Source: Casuarina equisetifolia
Taxonomy: Eukaryota > Streptophyta > Magnoliopsida > Fagales > Casuarinaceae
DNA length: 64,000 bases
Assembly: GCA_028551475.1 (NCBI GenBank)
Contig: CM052354.1
Coordinates: forward strand, 31,829,258 to 31,893,257
Direction of reading: 5' to 3'
Position numbers and translations under genes: made by a program. Below the pieces are notes generated by a model, which saw only the letters and a program-made list of their open reading frames with translations, was not told where the DNA came from and did not search any database. Each line of letters starts with the position of its first letter. The first letter of the stretch is position 1. Positions 1 through 10,323 of the stretch are shown here, one piece after another.

Positions 1-1068
1 TTATTTCGTACTCTTTGGAATTCTCCCCAAAGCCACAATCTACTGTGATCATGTTTGGCAATTTGCTGACCCATTTCTTTTAGTAAATTATGCATTTGTA
101 ATTTTCCTCTTCTTGTGGTAATTAGAGATTTTTCAACAAGATCCTGTATGTGATGTTTTCTAACCCCATCAGAACCTTCTAATATATCCATGACTCGATC
201 TTTAGCTTCTCCATCAAAAAGACATGTAATATCTAAAAATAATTCTTTTTGTGAATCCCTCGATCCATCATAACAGATTTTCAGTGCTTTTATAATATTA
301 TCATGGGAATCTGTTGTTAGCTCTTCTAACACAGCTTTCCATAGACATGTTTCTTTTGTTAACAAGTAGGAACCCAAGACTCTGAGAACTAAAGGATGAC
401 CATTAGCGTACCGGACAAAATCACTGCTTATACCCTCCAAGTCTTCTTTGCAGTGGGTTTGCCTGAGAGCTCTCGATCTAAAAAGCTGCAGACCATCAAT
501 GGGATTCAGTTTTTTGACCTCGTATAGGTTTTCCTTTCTGCATTTCCTTAGCAACAAATTGTCATTTTCGGCAATTACGATGATCTTACTTCCTGGACCA
601 GACGCCTCACATATAATTGCTAGTTCGTCCAGCTTCCTGCTATCCACGTCATCAAGGACGACAAGGACCTTCTTCATACGTAACCTACGAAGAATCACGT
701 CCATTGCCCAACGCTCAGTCCATTTTGAATCAGACCTCGAAGTTATGACGCCCAAATCGCGAAGGAGTTCCTCGCGCAAATAACTTACATCATGGTTTCT
801 AGCCTCTATATAGCTAGAGGCCTGAAATTTCCAATGAATCCTTTTAAAAACAACTTCTGCCACAGTAGTCTTTTCGATTCCACTTATGCCCGTTATCCCT
901 ATGAAGCGGACATCATCCGACTCCAAATTCATACACAGTACCGCCTCTTGGTAACGAGTCTCTATTCCAAAAAGATCCTTCTCATAATCACTTGTCACAA
1001 TAGTTCTTATCTCATTCAAGTAGTCATTTATGTTCTCAACAACTTCACAAATTAGCTCTGACTCTGGC
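1..1068 (-). CDS. TNL resistance gene, NB-ARC exon (exon 2, runs off left edge)
   Basis: This exon encodes the nucleotide-binding switch of a TIR-NB-ARC-LRR immune receptor. Reading the complement from 1068 gives an open frame of about 355 codons with no stop to the window edge. A cag|G acceptor at 1069-1071 joins in phase to exon 1. Motifs in order: a P-loop reading GISGIEKTT (Glu where the family has Gly just before the invariant Lys), RNBS-A region, an intact kinase-2 (VLVVLDDVD), an RNBS-B lacking the usual TTR (IVIAENDNLL), GHPLVLRVLGS in place of GLPLAL, FLDITCLF (RNBS-D), and MHN in place of MHD. The LRR exons must lie left of the window. Family and exon boundary are secure; function is doubtful because several nucleotide-contacting motifs are altered. 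Confidence 0.9.
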
Positions 1069-2369
1069 CTGAAAAGCAAACCAGTAATCTTTTAGAGAGA
1101 CAACTCATAAAGTGAAAAGAGACATGCAAGTATTTTCTTTTATGCCTTTTGAGGGCAGCCAACGACATATCTAGTGTCCCTTAACGAGGCCAGATCACGC
1201 CCAAATTTCTCCTAGTCGTGTCCTGATCTGACTCGTTGGAACCCAATTTGTACTTCGATGCTATTTTTGCTTAATTCCACATCCTATCAGTGAGAATTTA
1301 TGAAAATCTGGAGTTAGGGTTTTGTTGGGGGTTGCTTTGGGGTTTGCTAATCCAATGGAATGTCAACGCTTAAGATTGTGTTTTATGATTCAATAGATTG
1401 CCTAAACATAACTAGCATCAAGGCCAAACATGAACTCTTGTAGATTTGACTGAGGGCCACAACTAAGTATATCAAACCGGGCATCTATGTTTCCTTCCTT
1501 CAGGACGAATTTGTCCCAGGCTAAGAACAAAACGTGGAATTTTTCTATATGCTTAAGAACAAATCCTTTGAACGCATAACAATTAAACTATTCTACCTTT
1601 ACTCAGCTAAGACCTTCAATGTGTTTCTTGACTGAGCTATCCAGAAAAAGGTTTGTTCGCATATTTGCTAAATTCCAAGTGTCTACTTTTTAATCCCCAA
1701 TATTCCATCCTTTGGAGAGTGTACTATCCCCGGGCTGATTTTATACCAGTTCTAAAGATTGAAACTTTCCAAGGAAAGGCCCTAAGCTTTTATTCCTCTT
1801 ATTAGATATAACTAATTTTAGTAGAATGACTAGAGAAGAGTAGTGAACTTGAACGACGAAAAGAATGGAAGTTACGAATTTGGTAAATATGGTATTATTT
1901 GACTTAGTCACTTGAATTGCATGCGTTTAAGGTAACAATAATTGCTAGTGTGGAATTTTCCATGAATATATGTGTTTTAGGATATTTTAAGGTAATATTT
2001 AAAGATGATTCTTTCATCTTATAAGGAAAAACTTTCGTGTTATTGTGATTCTTAAAGCTGAACATCTCTTAAGGATCTAAATGATACTTAGCTCTTATCT
2101 GTAAAACTTGTGTTTTTTCTCTGAATTTCTCTCTCAATTACTCAACATCAGTGCGCCCCCAACCCCACCACCCGCGCCCCCCGGGGCGGCCCCCCGGAAA
2201 CTTGGACTAGTGACAACTTTTTCTTAATCTGGCAACAAGATTTCTTTACTGTTGTTTGATAAACTCGACATTGAATCATGCTCTTATGGTGATGAAACTA
2301 GTAACTCTTTAACAAACAAAACTAACATTAAGAAGTGGCAATTGTGAAATTAGGATCAGTAAACGTTAC
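1069..2369 (-). other. Intron 1 of the TNL gene
   Basis: The donor is AG|gtaac at 2369-2370 and the acceptor is cag at 1069-1071. AG plus G completes an Arg codon, so the TIR and NB-ARC frames join in phase. An intron between TIR and NB-ARC is the normal TNL arrangement, although 1.3 kb is long. The intron is AT-rich except for a C/G block at about 2152-2205 (see findings). No ORF of interest is seen. Confidence 0.85.
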
Positions 2370-2884
2370 CTGTCCTTTGAATCATATCCAGCGAGATCCG
2401 CCACTTTTCTAAGCGCATTTTTCCAGCTTTGCACCTCCTCCTTATTTTCCTTGGACCCTTCATCGTGTTTGACAAAGGCATCCCCGAAAGTCCCTCTCTG
2501 ATGTCTCACAACACTGGGATCCACATGGTAGAAAATGGGGAGAACTTTCACTGTTCCTGCCTCCCAGCGTTCCATAATTTTCGCGAGTTCTTTTAAGCAC
2601 CACGTGGAAGACGCATAGTGTTGTGACAAAACGACGACAGCTACCCTCGATGTCTCGATTGCCTCAAAAAGGTCCCTCGATATGAGTTGTCCTCGCCGAA
2701 GTTCTTCAGTGTCCCGAAAGACGGAAATCCCTTGTCCATCCAGGGCGTGATAGAGATGGTCGGTAAAATTATTGCGGGTGTCTTCACCTCTGAAACTGAG
2801 GAAAACATCGTATTCGCATTGGCTGGTAGAGCAAGAAGCGGAAATGGACGAGGAAACAGTCTGAATGCTGCAGCTGGAAGCCAT
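2370..2884 (-). CDS. TNL resistance gene, TIR exon (exon 1)
   Basis: This is the TIR domain of an intracellular immune receptor, a family that hydrolyses NAD+ and signals through EDS1. The ATG at 2884 (Met-Ala-Ser-Ser, with G at +4) is chosen over non-ATG upstream triplets because the TIR consensus follows after a short Ser-rich leader. The TIR is complete: YDVFLSFRGEDTRNNFTDHL (TIR-1), VVVLSQHYASSTWCLKEL with a conserved Trp-Cys and the candidate catalytic Glu (TIR-3 region), and LPIFYHVDPSVVRHQRGTF. It ends in DLAGYDSKD before the splice donor. Unlike the NB-ARC exon it shows no obvious motif loss. Confidence 0.92.
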
Positions 2885-3555
2885 GGAACACTTCACAAAA
2901 AGCTTCTTATGACTTAGGATTGTGATACATATGATATCTTGCGCCAAATAATGAGTGGAAAGAAGCAAGCAAACTGACGTCCAAGGAAAGATCCCAAATC
3001 AGCGGGACCATCGGTCTTCGTGAATATAGATTCCAGCAAGTTGCAAGATATCTCCACAGACTGGAAATGTTAAAAACAGAGTGAGATGAACTGGACTAGA
3101 TAAATAAGAGGAACAAGATAACAGCTAGAAATTCATGCTTTCTTGAACCTTTTTACCCTACTGCTTTGTTCCAATGAATTTTCAGGAGGTTTCGATGCAG
3201 GTTGTTACGGTCTCTGTTGTTTTTCAATAGATGCGTGAGAGCTCGAGAACATCTTTTGGTCAAACAGGAAATACTTTCAGATTTAGAAACAAATGTCGGT
3301 TCCACCGTGTTTCAGAAAAAAGTTTGCCACACCTAATCTAATTGCTTTTAAGATTTAGATTCAAATCATTCTTTAAAAGATTATTCACACATTTTGTTTT
3401 TATTTTCATTTGCATTTATTTAAAATCTCTTACTAATAAATTGCAGCAGTCCAAGAAATGACTTGCAATGTCATTAGTAATTGTACATGTGTCATGCTAA
3501 ATTGACAATATTTGAATGTTGTTTTCATTACTTATATTCATTTAGTTCAACAAAT
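2885..3555. other. 5' flank of the TNL gene
   Basis: This holds the 5' UTR and promoter of the TNL gene. The minus-strand frame stays open upstream of the chosen ATG, but without a better start context. No other gene is seen and the distal part is AT-rich. Confidence 0.5.
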
Positions 3556-3930
3556 TGTTAGAAAGCAATTACTATTGTTAGTTAGTAGTTCCAGTTGTCA
3601 AAAAACTGTTATTGCTATTAACAATTAATTGGCAAAGAATTAACGGGTATAAATAAGAGGTAATTATTTGTGGGACAAGTTAGTTGATTGTGAGACTGTA
3701 CTGGTTTTTAAGGTCTTGGATTCCCTCTCTAAGAAATCATGTTACTTTTGTATCTTTATATTCTTCAAAATTAGTAGAAAGACAAAGCTTTGTAAAATTA
3801 GCTTTTTTGATTTCTCTATTACCCCTTCACGCCCTGCTACTAGATCCTGTGTCAAAGTGGTATCAGAGGCGTTTATCCTGCGAAATGGATCCTCTGAAAG
3901 AAGCCATTGGTGATCAAAAGCAAGGGGCGA
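3556..3930 (+). mobile_element. LTR retrotransposon 5' remnant: LTR, PBS and gag start
   Basis: A segment beginning TGTTAG at 3556 contains a TATA-like tataaataag near 3650 and ends in tca at 3854. Three bases later tggtatcagagg (3858-3869) matches the initiator-tRNA-Met primer-binding site used by plant LTR elements. An ATG at 3885 opens a short frame (MDPLKEAIGDQKQ) as expected for gag. After about 15 codons the sequence changes into a copy of the leader module found beside the RLP and DUF1218-like exons, so the element is cut at about 3930. No second LTR is present. Confidence 0.6.
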
Positions 3931-4200
3931 GGATAAGCGCACAAAGACGGAAGAGAGTGAAAACGATAATCTTTTACTGAATGTAGTTTAGGTCTTTGAT
4001 GAATATCCATGGAAGTGAATATAGAAGCTTTTATAGATTGGACCATTGTTCACTTTTTAATAACAATCTCCTCATGTCTTTCCCACGGTGGGCCTCATGG
4101 AAAAGTTGAAAAAATGGTAGACCATACCACCTTGCAGTTTCGGCCACGACTAGCCTAATCACTTAAGACTTCGCTTTAAGACTTCGAGCAGAGTCAATTA
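3931..4200 (-). repeat. Orphan copy of the promoter-leader module
   Basis: It matches, by eye, the segments at 16.06-16.42, 27.30-27.64, 45.17-45.46 and 60.37-60.64 kb: gaggataagc, then the atcttytrctgaatgt-gtttag core, then tataaaag on the minus strand (cttttata at 4028-4035), then the cttcc-acggtgggc stretch. At the other sites an exon follows on the low-coordinate side; here the gag remnant lies there, so the module is orphaned. Confidence 0.6.
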
Positions 4201-5240
4201 ATGTCTAAAGAATTATTCATTCATTTTTATTTCTAGCTTTGTTTTTATTAAAAGTCCCTATTAATAATTGTCACATTATATACCTTTATATTTGTACTAT
4301 TAAAAGAAGTGTTGAAAATATTAAGAAAATAGGTAATCTTTAAAAGAAAAAGACTCCTTTATAAAATAAAATCTCTTATAGTCTTGAGTTCTTTATATTG
4401 TAATGTAAAAAAATTAAAATAAAAAACTAACACAATAACAAAAAAAAAATGGTAGACCCAAAAAAAAATGAAAAAAATCTAATCTAAAGAGGTACGAGAA
4501 TATGTTTATTTTCTATTTGTTTGTTTTATGCTTAGGAAAGCAATATGCTGCCATAACTTTAAATATCATAATAGTTAATAATCATGTCACAATCAAAAAA
4601 ATATCTTCACACAATGCCTACATAGATAGAAGATTTTTTTTTTTTTTTGTTAAAAGTAAAGTTCTCTTTTTCTTTTTAAATAAAAAATAGCCATATAAAC
4701 CATACTTTAAAAAAGTAGTTATTATACCAACCAACCTGTTCATTTTGAGCCGTGTGCAGCTATTGGTTGGTGGAAAAAGAATCGTAACGGGACACGATGA
4801 TTCTGTACACGCGTCTGTCGTCTTCTTCCTTTATGAGTCCCGACAGCACGCACTTTAATGACACAAGAGGGACCCCACTCAAATACAATAGTGCCTACGT
4901 AGCACTGTCACGTAATATGAGCCTGTATCGATCGAAGGAATAGCTTCTGCAATTATTTTGCTTTTCCGGGCCCCATTTCAGAAGAATATAACGGCCTTTG
5001 CTTTGCACGTCGAGGACAAAAAAGCTATAATGAACTGGTTTAATGTAAAACTTTCTTATTTAATTTTATAACACCTAAAAAAGAACCCTAACCAACATAG
5101 TAGGTAACCATGCCTTAAATAAATAAATAAATTCCAAGACCATATCAATCATGGATATCATTACTCAAAATGATCTAGGGCCAGAGTCATCAGTGAAAGG
5201 AGACATGTTTAGCCATCAACAACTCAGAAAAAAGAAAAAG
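4201..5240. other. Non-coding, AT-rich; edge of a dispersed module
   Basis: No gene is seen. 4716-4960 is less AT-rich than its surroundings and unexplained. About 4960-5240 (accccatttcagaagaata through ccatatcaatcatggatat) resembles parts of the segments near 29.85, 31.35 and 52.8 kb, so it is a fragment of a dispersed repeat. Confidence 0.5.
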
Positions 5241-6582
5241 AAAAAAGAAGGCTGGGGACTCATGATTCAGGTGTTAGAAGACAACCCAATTCCGTCTTCC
5301 TCAACTACAACTAAGATGCCAAAGATGAATCATAAGAGAATATATTCGTGTGTCATGTTGAGAATTCAAACAAAATGTTAAAGAGTGTAAAGAAGCATGT
5401 TCTACAATCTTCTTGATATAAAAAATTAAATCTTTTTACTTGTTTTTATACAAAAATAGAACCCAGAGGTAAAAATCTTATGAAAAAAAGATTAAAATAA
5501 TACTTTCATACTATTGTATAAATGCTTTTAACAAAATGCTGAAAATCTTATAAACTTTAACATTTCTATCTTGAACAAATTCAACATAATTACTTCTACT
5601 TATTCATCTTTTATGAACAATCCAACTTGAATGTAGATCCACCTCGACAACATCTGGAAAGCAAAATAGCGGCTCCATTATAGAGAAACAAGAAATGCTA
5701 GTTATGACGTTCCAGCGTAGGTTCCAACCTGCCTCCTTTGTCTCTTTGACAGCCTCCCTTGACGTTGTGGGGAAGCTTACAACTACAGTGATTTTTCAGA
5801 TTGCACTAATGCCTCTGCTTCTTCAGTGGAAAATAAGCTTTATCTCTTTCGCCATGACGGAGATGTACCAAGTAAAGATCGACATGACGCACAATTGTGA
5901 TTACTGTCATGCCAGAGGGCCCCCTGGGGTCATAGCCGAAAGCCATTTCATCCAACAACCTTAGTGTCACATCCTGTGAATTGCAAATTTCTCTCTTTTC
6001 CTGATAACCAATATTAGAGTTGCTGCAGAATGACAACCGTCAGGAAGAGAGGAAAAAGTGAGAATGTTTGGAAAGTTTAATTTTATACTAAATTATATTT
6101 TAAAAGTAATGAATCTTTTTCTATTATAAGGAGAATTTCTTGAAATTATTAACTAATATAAAGCTTATACCATATTATTTTCAACATATTTCCTAATTTC
6201 AAGGATGAAAAAATATTTCTTGTGTGAATATTTATCTTAAAGTTATAGACATTATATTTGAATCCAAGTGTTAATACCATGTTAAAACAGTTATTCTCAC
6301 CAAACGGCAATTCATGTAAATTTTTTTTCCTTATAAAAAGAATTCTTAAATGAAATTTACATATTATAAAACATATATATTACGTAATTTTTATTGTCGT
6401 GGGTTTAAGGAAGATGCAAATTGCAAGGAGTTGTAGTTGCCAACCTCGTGATTCACAAGCCTTCTAGGATGTCCTTCCAATCATGTGCAACTCAGGTAGA
6501 TTCTAGAACTGTTCAACAGTGTGAACTAAAGTCGAAACCACCTCATCAACATCATTAGAATGAATTCTAGAAGAAACATGAG
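5241..6582. repeat. Left part of tandem unit 1 (copy at 18.03-19.31 kb)
   Basis: From ggctggggactcatgattcagg onward this tracks the segment starting near 18040 with scattered substitutions and small indels. Short frames differ between the copies by stops and frameshifts, which argues against a protein gene. It ends at the insertion point of the solo LTR. Confidence 0.75.
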
Positions 6583-6587
6583 ACATG

Positions 6588-8012
6588 TGATAACTCTATT
6601 TTTATAAAGTCATTTTGACTATTTTAGGATATAAATAATATAAATAATATAAATTTTATAAGATAATATTTAAGTTTTGATATATTTATGTAAATTTGTG
6701 TTATTTATGCAGCAAACCCCAAAAGAGCAAAAGAAATAAAAAAAAAAAAAGTTACAAAAAGGCACATGAAGAAGAAAAGAAAAGAAAAATAAATCAAAAG
6801 AAGAAAAGAGGAGGCAACGGGTAAAGTAACAAAAAGAGGAAGAAAAGGACAAAAAAGAACAAGAAAGGAAATAAAGAAAAGGGCAAAAAAGTGAATTATT
6901 AAGAGAGAATCTTAGGTATAGCATAAAAGGGCAAAGGAACGTGAATTATGGAAGAGGAGAGAAGAGAGGCGCCGCACAAGAGAGAGAAAAAGAGAAAAAC
7001 AAGAGAGAAGAGAGGCGCCGCACAGGAGAAGAAGAGAGAGAAGAAAGAGAAGGAAGAAGAAAAAGCCAGAAAAAAAAGAGAAAACTAAAGAAGAAAAAGA
7101 GAAATAGGGACACGAAAGCTTCCTTCTACTTCTTATCATTCTTGAATTGTAGGAATTCTGTAAAGAATTCTTAAAGATAAGACAGTGTGGTGATAATTTT
7201 CTTGTTTTTCTATTTAAGATGTTTTGCTTAATTTCTACTATTGCTTTAGTTTATTATTTCATTATGTTCTAAACTTCTTTTGTTAGAGCGAAAATGTAGC
7301 CTAACTATGATGATGTAAATTTTATAAGTTTTTATGTTTTGCAAGATATTTTATTTATGTAAGTTATATATTATTATGCTTAATGCTTTTGAGTGATTGG
7401 CCACCACTTGAATGATTTGATGTGCATGTTAGAGACTGAAAGGTAATAATATGCAATTGCTTCTTATAATATATAACCATGAATTAAATGTGGATAGGTA
7501 TATACCATGTTATTTGTGTGGGTTTTGGTGATAAGATGATCGAAAGATTTATTGTAAATCGGGAATATTCACAGATCCTAATGTATTTGGTTTGTTTCAA
7601 TTCACATATAGAGATATAGTGAATTAATGAACTAAATAAGTTTACCATACCTAGATATAAGATAGTAAATAAATTAGGAAGTTTCGCTATCACATAGGTA
7701 ATACCATTCTTGCAAGCATAAACTACGAAAATTTATATCTAGTAGTTATGGTGAAATTGGAAACTCTAATATGTTTCTCATCTTGATTTTTCTTACTTGG
7801 ATTCAATTTTAATTAGTCTTGAGTTTTAGTTTTGAAAGTTTTACATTTTAATTCATCTTCAACAATATTTTGATTTGCTAAATAAATTTTAGGATTAATT
7901 CATCATTAGTACTTAATTAGATTAGTATTCACCAATCTTCGTGGGATGATACTTTTCTTATCGTTATATTACTTGTTCGACATGTTCACTTACATCTAAA
8001 TTTCACCGAACA
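6588..8012 (+). mobile_element. Solo LTR (Gypsy-type) with 5-bp target-site duplication
   Basis: The 1425-bp segment begins tgataactc and ends ccgaaca, fitting the TG...CA LTR rule. It is flanked by direct acatg at 6583-6587 and 8013-8017. The paralogous unit at 19313-19317 holds a single acatg with the same flanks (aaacatgag before, ttatcctttttcatggg after), so the empty site is seen directly. The 3' end (cttcgtgggatgatactt...) resembles the U5 end of plant Gypsy LTRs. No coding region or second LTR is present. A long purine-rich tract lies inside. Orientation is inferred from the U5-like end. Confidence 0.82.
6720..7110 (+). repeat. Purine-rich tract inside the solo LTR
   Basis: About 390 bases of the plus strand are almost all A and G, built from aagaaaag and gagagaagag words. 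They are interrupted by a 47-bp direct repeat that brings in agaggcgccgcaca twice (near 6965 and 7010). The Lys/Glu/Arg-rich frames here are composition artefacts, not genes. Confidence 0.7.
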
Positions 8013-8017
8013 ACATG

Positions 8018-8901
8018 TTATCCTTTTTCATGGGATATTCATTAGAAAGATGTAAACAGTTAGGCATCACCTATAAAACAATTACAAACAATACAAAAGA
8101 TTGTATTTAATTAAAGATAAATTATTTTTATGTCTATAAAGAAACTATATATTTTTTCCTTGAGGAGCTTTATATATTTAAGAACTACTATAAAGTTTAT
8201 TTCCTTTTACATTTTATTTTTTTTCCTTTAATCATTATGATATCTCATCAAATTCTACAATACACAAAAAAATTTTCCTATTTTTTATTTATACAAAGAT
8301 ATTAAATAATCTTTAAAAATAATAATTAACTTACATCATTAATATCTTGAACTATTATCCTTCATATATATTTTGCCATTACATGATTTAAGACCAAAAG
8401 AGTGACTTTGCTAATAAGGGCACCTTTCAAAATGTCTATAAATATATAAGCTTGAAAAGTCCTATGTACTATGTCATTAGACAAACCATTACAAAGATTT
8501 AAAAAAAAAAAAAGAAAACGAGCCACTAGAAATGAAACTTTCTTTGACAACTCTTGTGTATTGAATCTCTAAATAGTGATAACTTATTGTCTCTTATAAA
8601 CCTAGAGATTGGTTTATCTTAGAGCATGTAATATCCCTAGTGTTTAAATATTTATTACGTGCATGTGCTGTTCAATCCACGTAAATTTCTCACCAGGTTA
8701 AACAAACAATATGAGATATTCAATCAATGTGAATGTAATAACTGCTCTAAACATTAGGAATAGGAGTATATAGCATATTTCCTGGATGATTTTCAAGCAA
8801 GCCAAGGCTCATCAATCTAGTATTTATTTTGAAAATTTAAACAAAGCTGTATCTCTGAGCATAACAAATTCCAAAATGTAAAAAAGTGGGAAATCACTTA
8901 C
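8018..8901. repeat. Non-coding part of tandem unit 1
   Basis: This is collinear with about 19318-20199. It is AT-rich, and no conserved frame survives comparison of the two copies. Any third exon of the DUF1218-like pseudogene should lie here, but none is recognised. Confidence 0.6.
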
Positions 8902-10323
8902 CAACAGGTGATAAATAAGCAGATCAGCCATGACTGAGAACCACTTGGTCTCAAAGCTTTGCCCAGCACAAGCATCGGCTGACCATTTGGAATACGAATG
9001 ATCCCGCACCAAATCTGGTTGAGGTGTCAAAATCATAAGAAAAATAATATTGATTTTCAGTCTGAACCGGCTGGCCCTGTAAGGAGAATCAACACTTGAG
9101 TCAGGACCTTCTACAGAGTATAAAAAATCTGCCTTAGTTTCCAATTCGTTTACAAATTCTCGGTTCTAAGTTTAGGTTCTGCCCCATCTCAAAATACAAC
9201 CGAAAGAAAAGAAAACTCTGCGGCCAAGCAAGAAGAAAACATAAGACAACCAATATGAACAAAAAAATCAACTCACTGTTTTCCCCACCTTCAAATTCAC
9301 GCGTAGGATGCTCAGTTTGTTTCGGCCCTTCAGTGTACTACTAGAAGCAGTGAAACTTAATGACCTTCTAAACATTTATTGTTCTGTTCAACTTTTAAGA
9401 TATGTCTCATCCAAGTCAATGTTGATATCAAACAGAATTACAATGTATTGCGGCTCTCGTTGATGTCAAGAAAGGACTGGATGCAAGATTTAAGTGTCAA
9501 CACAGCCTCTTCCACGATTTTGCACATTATGCAGTCAAGATATCTTGTCTCAATGTTCTTCAGGAAAAGCATAACTCGAGTTTGAAATAAGTTGCAGTTG
9601 AAAGATGTTGATGAGAATGACCTGGAAAGGATTACATGCAGAAATTTGAGAGAAACAAAACTAAGAAAGGGGCACCAGGTAGAAAACTGTCCACATAATT
9701 TAACAGAGTGGTAGAGAATCTAATCATTTACTTCGTGATGGTCAATACAAGGGAGGCGAAGTCCTGTGCCAATGCCAGCCTAATCCTCTCAGGACCAAAC
9801 TGAAGACATGCTCGTGTAGAGGCGCAATAACATGGACAGACATCAAATCAATCTTTTTTGTTTGTTTGTCCTGTTCCAGAAATAACGGAGTTACTGTAAT
9901 CCTATACTGGTAGAAGGTACTTTATCACAGGTCCAGTCTTGAAGTTTACAAATAGGTGGAGACAGAAAGACCTGGCTTTTAAGTCCTGTGGCCCAAGCTT
10001 CAGGACATATATCAAAATCGGGAACGCTAATTCAGCAACTGGGGTGTTCTCTTGAAGTGTTTTTCTTCTATTTTTGGAATTTGTACCTAATTTCAGCAGA
10101 TCCTAAAGCAAAGAAACTGAAAGAACTCAAACCAAGACATGACTTTTTACCAAAGCCTACAAACCAACATATCAAAACAGAGAAAAGTTTCAAATTAGAA
10201 AACCAACAAATTGATGGGCAAGATAAACTCACCTTGGTCCTTCTCTGCTCAGTAGCAACAGCAAGAGAAGAAGCTATCAGATCGAAGATAAACCCCTCTA
10301 CCAGCAACGGCTTTCGAGGGCAT
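8902..10323 (-). pseudogene. DUF1218-like gene, copy 1 (two exons, frameshifted)
   Basis: DUF1218 proteins are small plant four-helix membrane proteins; some members modify cell-wall lignin. Exon 1 (10233-10323) starts with ATG (Pro-Ser-Lys) and would encode the N-terminal hydrophobic segment ending in ATEQRRTK before a gtgag donor. It is 91 nt instead of 90 and reads into a stop. Exon 2 (8902-9076) runs from a ccttacag acceptor to a gtaagt donor and encodes ENQYYFSYDFDTSTRFGAGS, the family's YCVYDSDIATGxGxG region, then FVFQMVSRCLCW. A 1-nt deletion shifts frame before KALRPSGSQSWLICLFITCW. The matching 1-nt excess in both 91-nt exons predates the tandem duplication. The family name comes from remembered consensus and needs a search. 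Confidence 0.7.
9077..10232 (-). other. Intron of DUF1218-like copy 1 with an unexplained short open segment
   Basis: This lies between the gtgag donor at 10232 and the acceptor at 9077-9082. Within it, 9735-9850 on the minus strand reads a compact frame including ASTRACLQFGPERIRLALAQ, also recognisable in the copy at 21.02-21.13 kb. It may be an extra exon or a relic of another gene. Confidence 0.5.

Noticed and set aside
3858..3869. tggtatcagagg as part of a tRNA gene
   Set aside because: It is the primer-binding complement of initiator tRNA after an LTR end; no cloverleaf is present. The same holds near 58098 and 61997.
6670..7174. Lys/Glu-rich plus-strand and Ser/Leu/Phe-rich minus-strand frames
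   Set aside because: They follow from the purine-rich tract in the solo LTR and have no counterpart elsewhere.
10233..10323. Single long ORF through exon 1 and beyond as one protein
   Set aside because: Frames running past the gtgag donor (for example into VSLSC and onward) are intron translation; the donor and paralogous comparison define the exon end.
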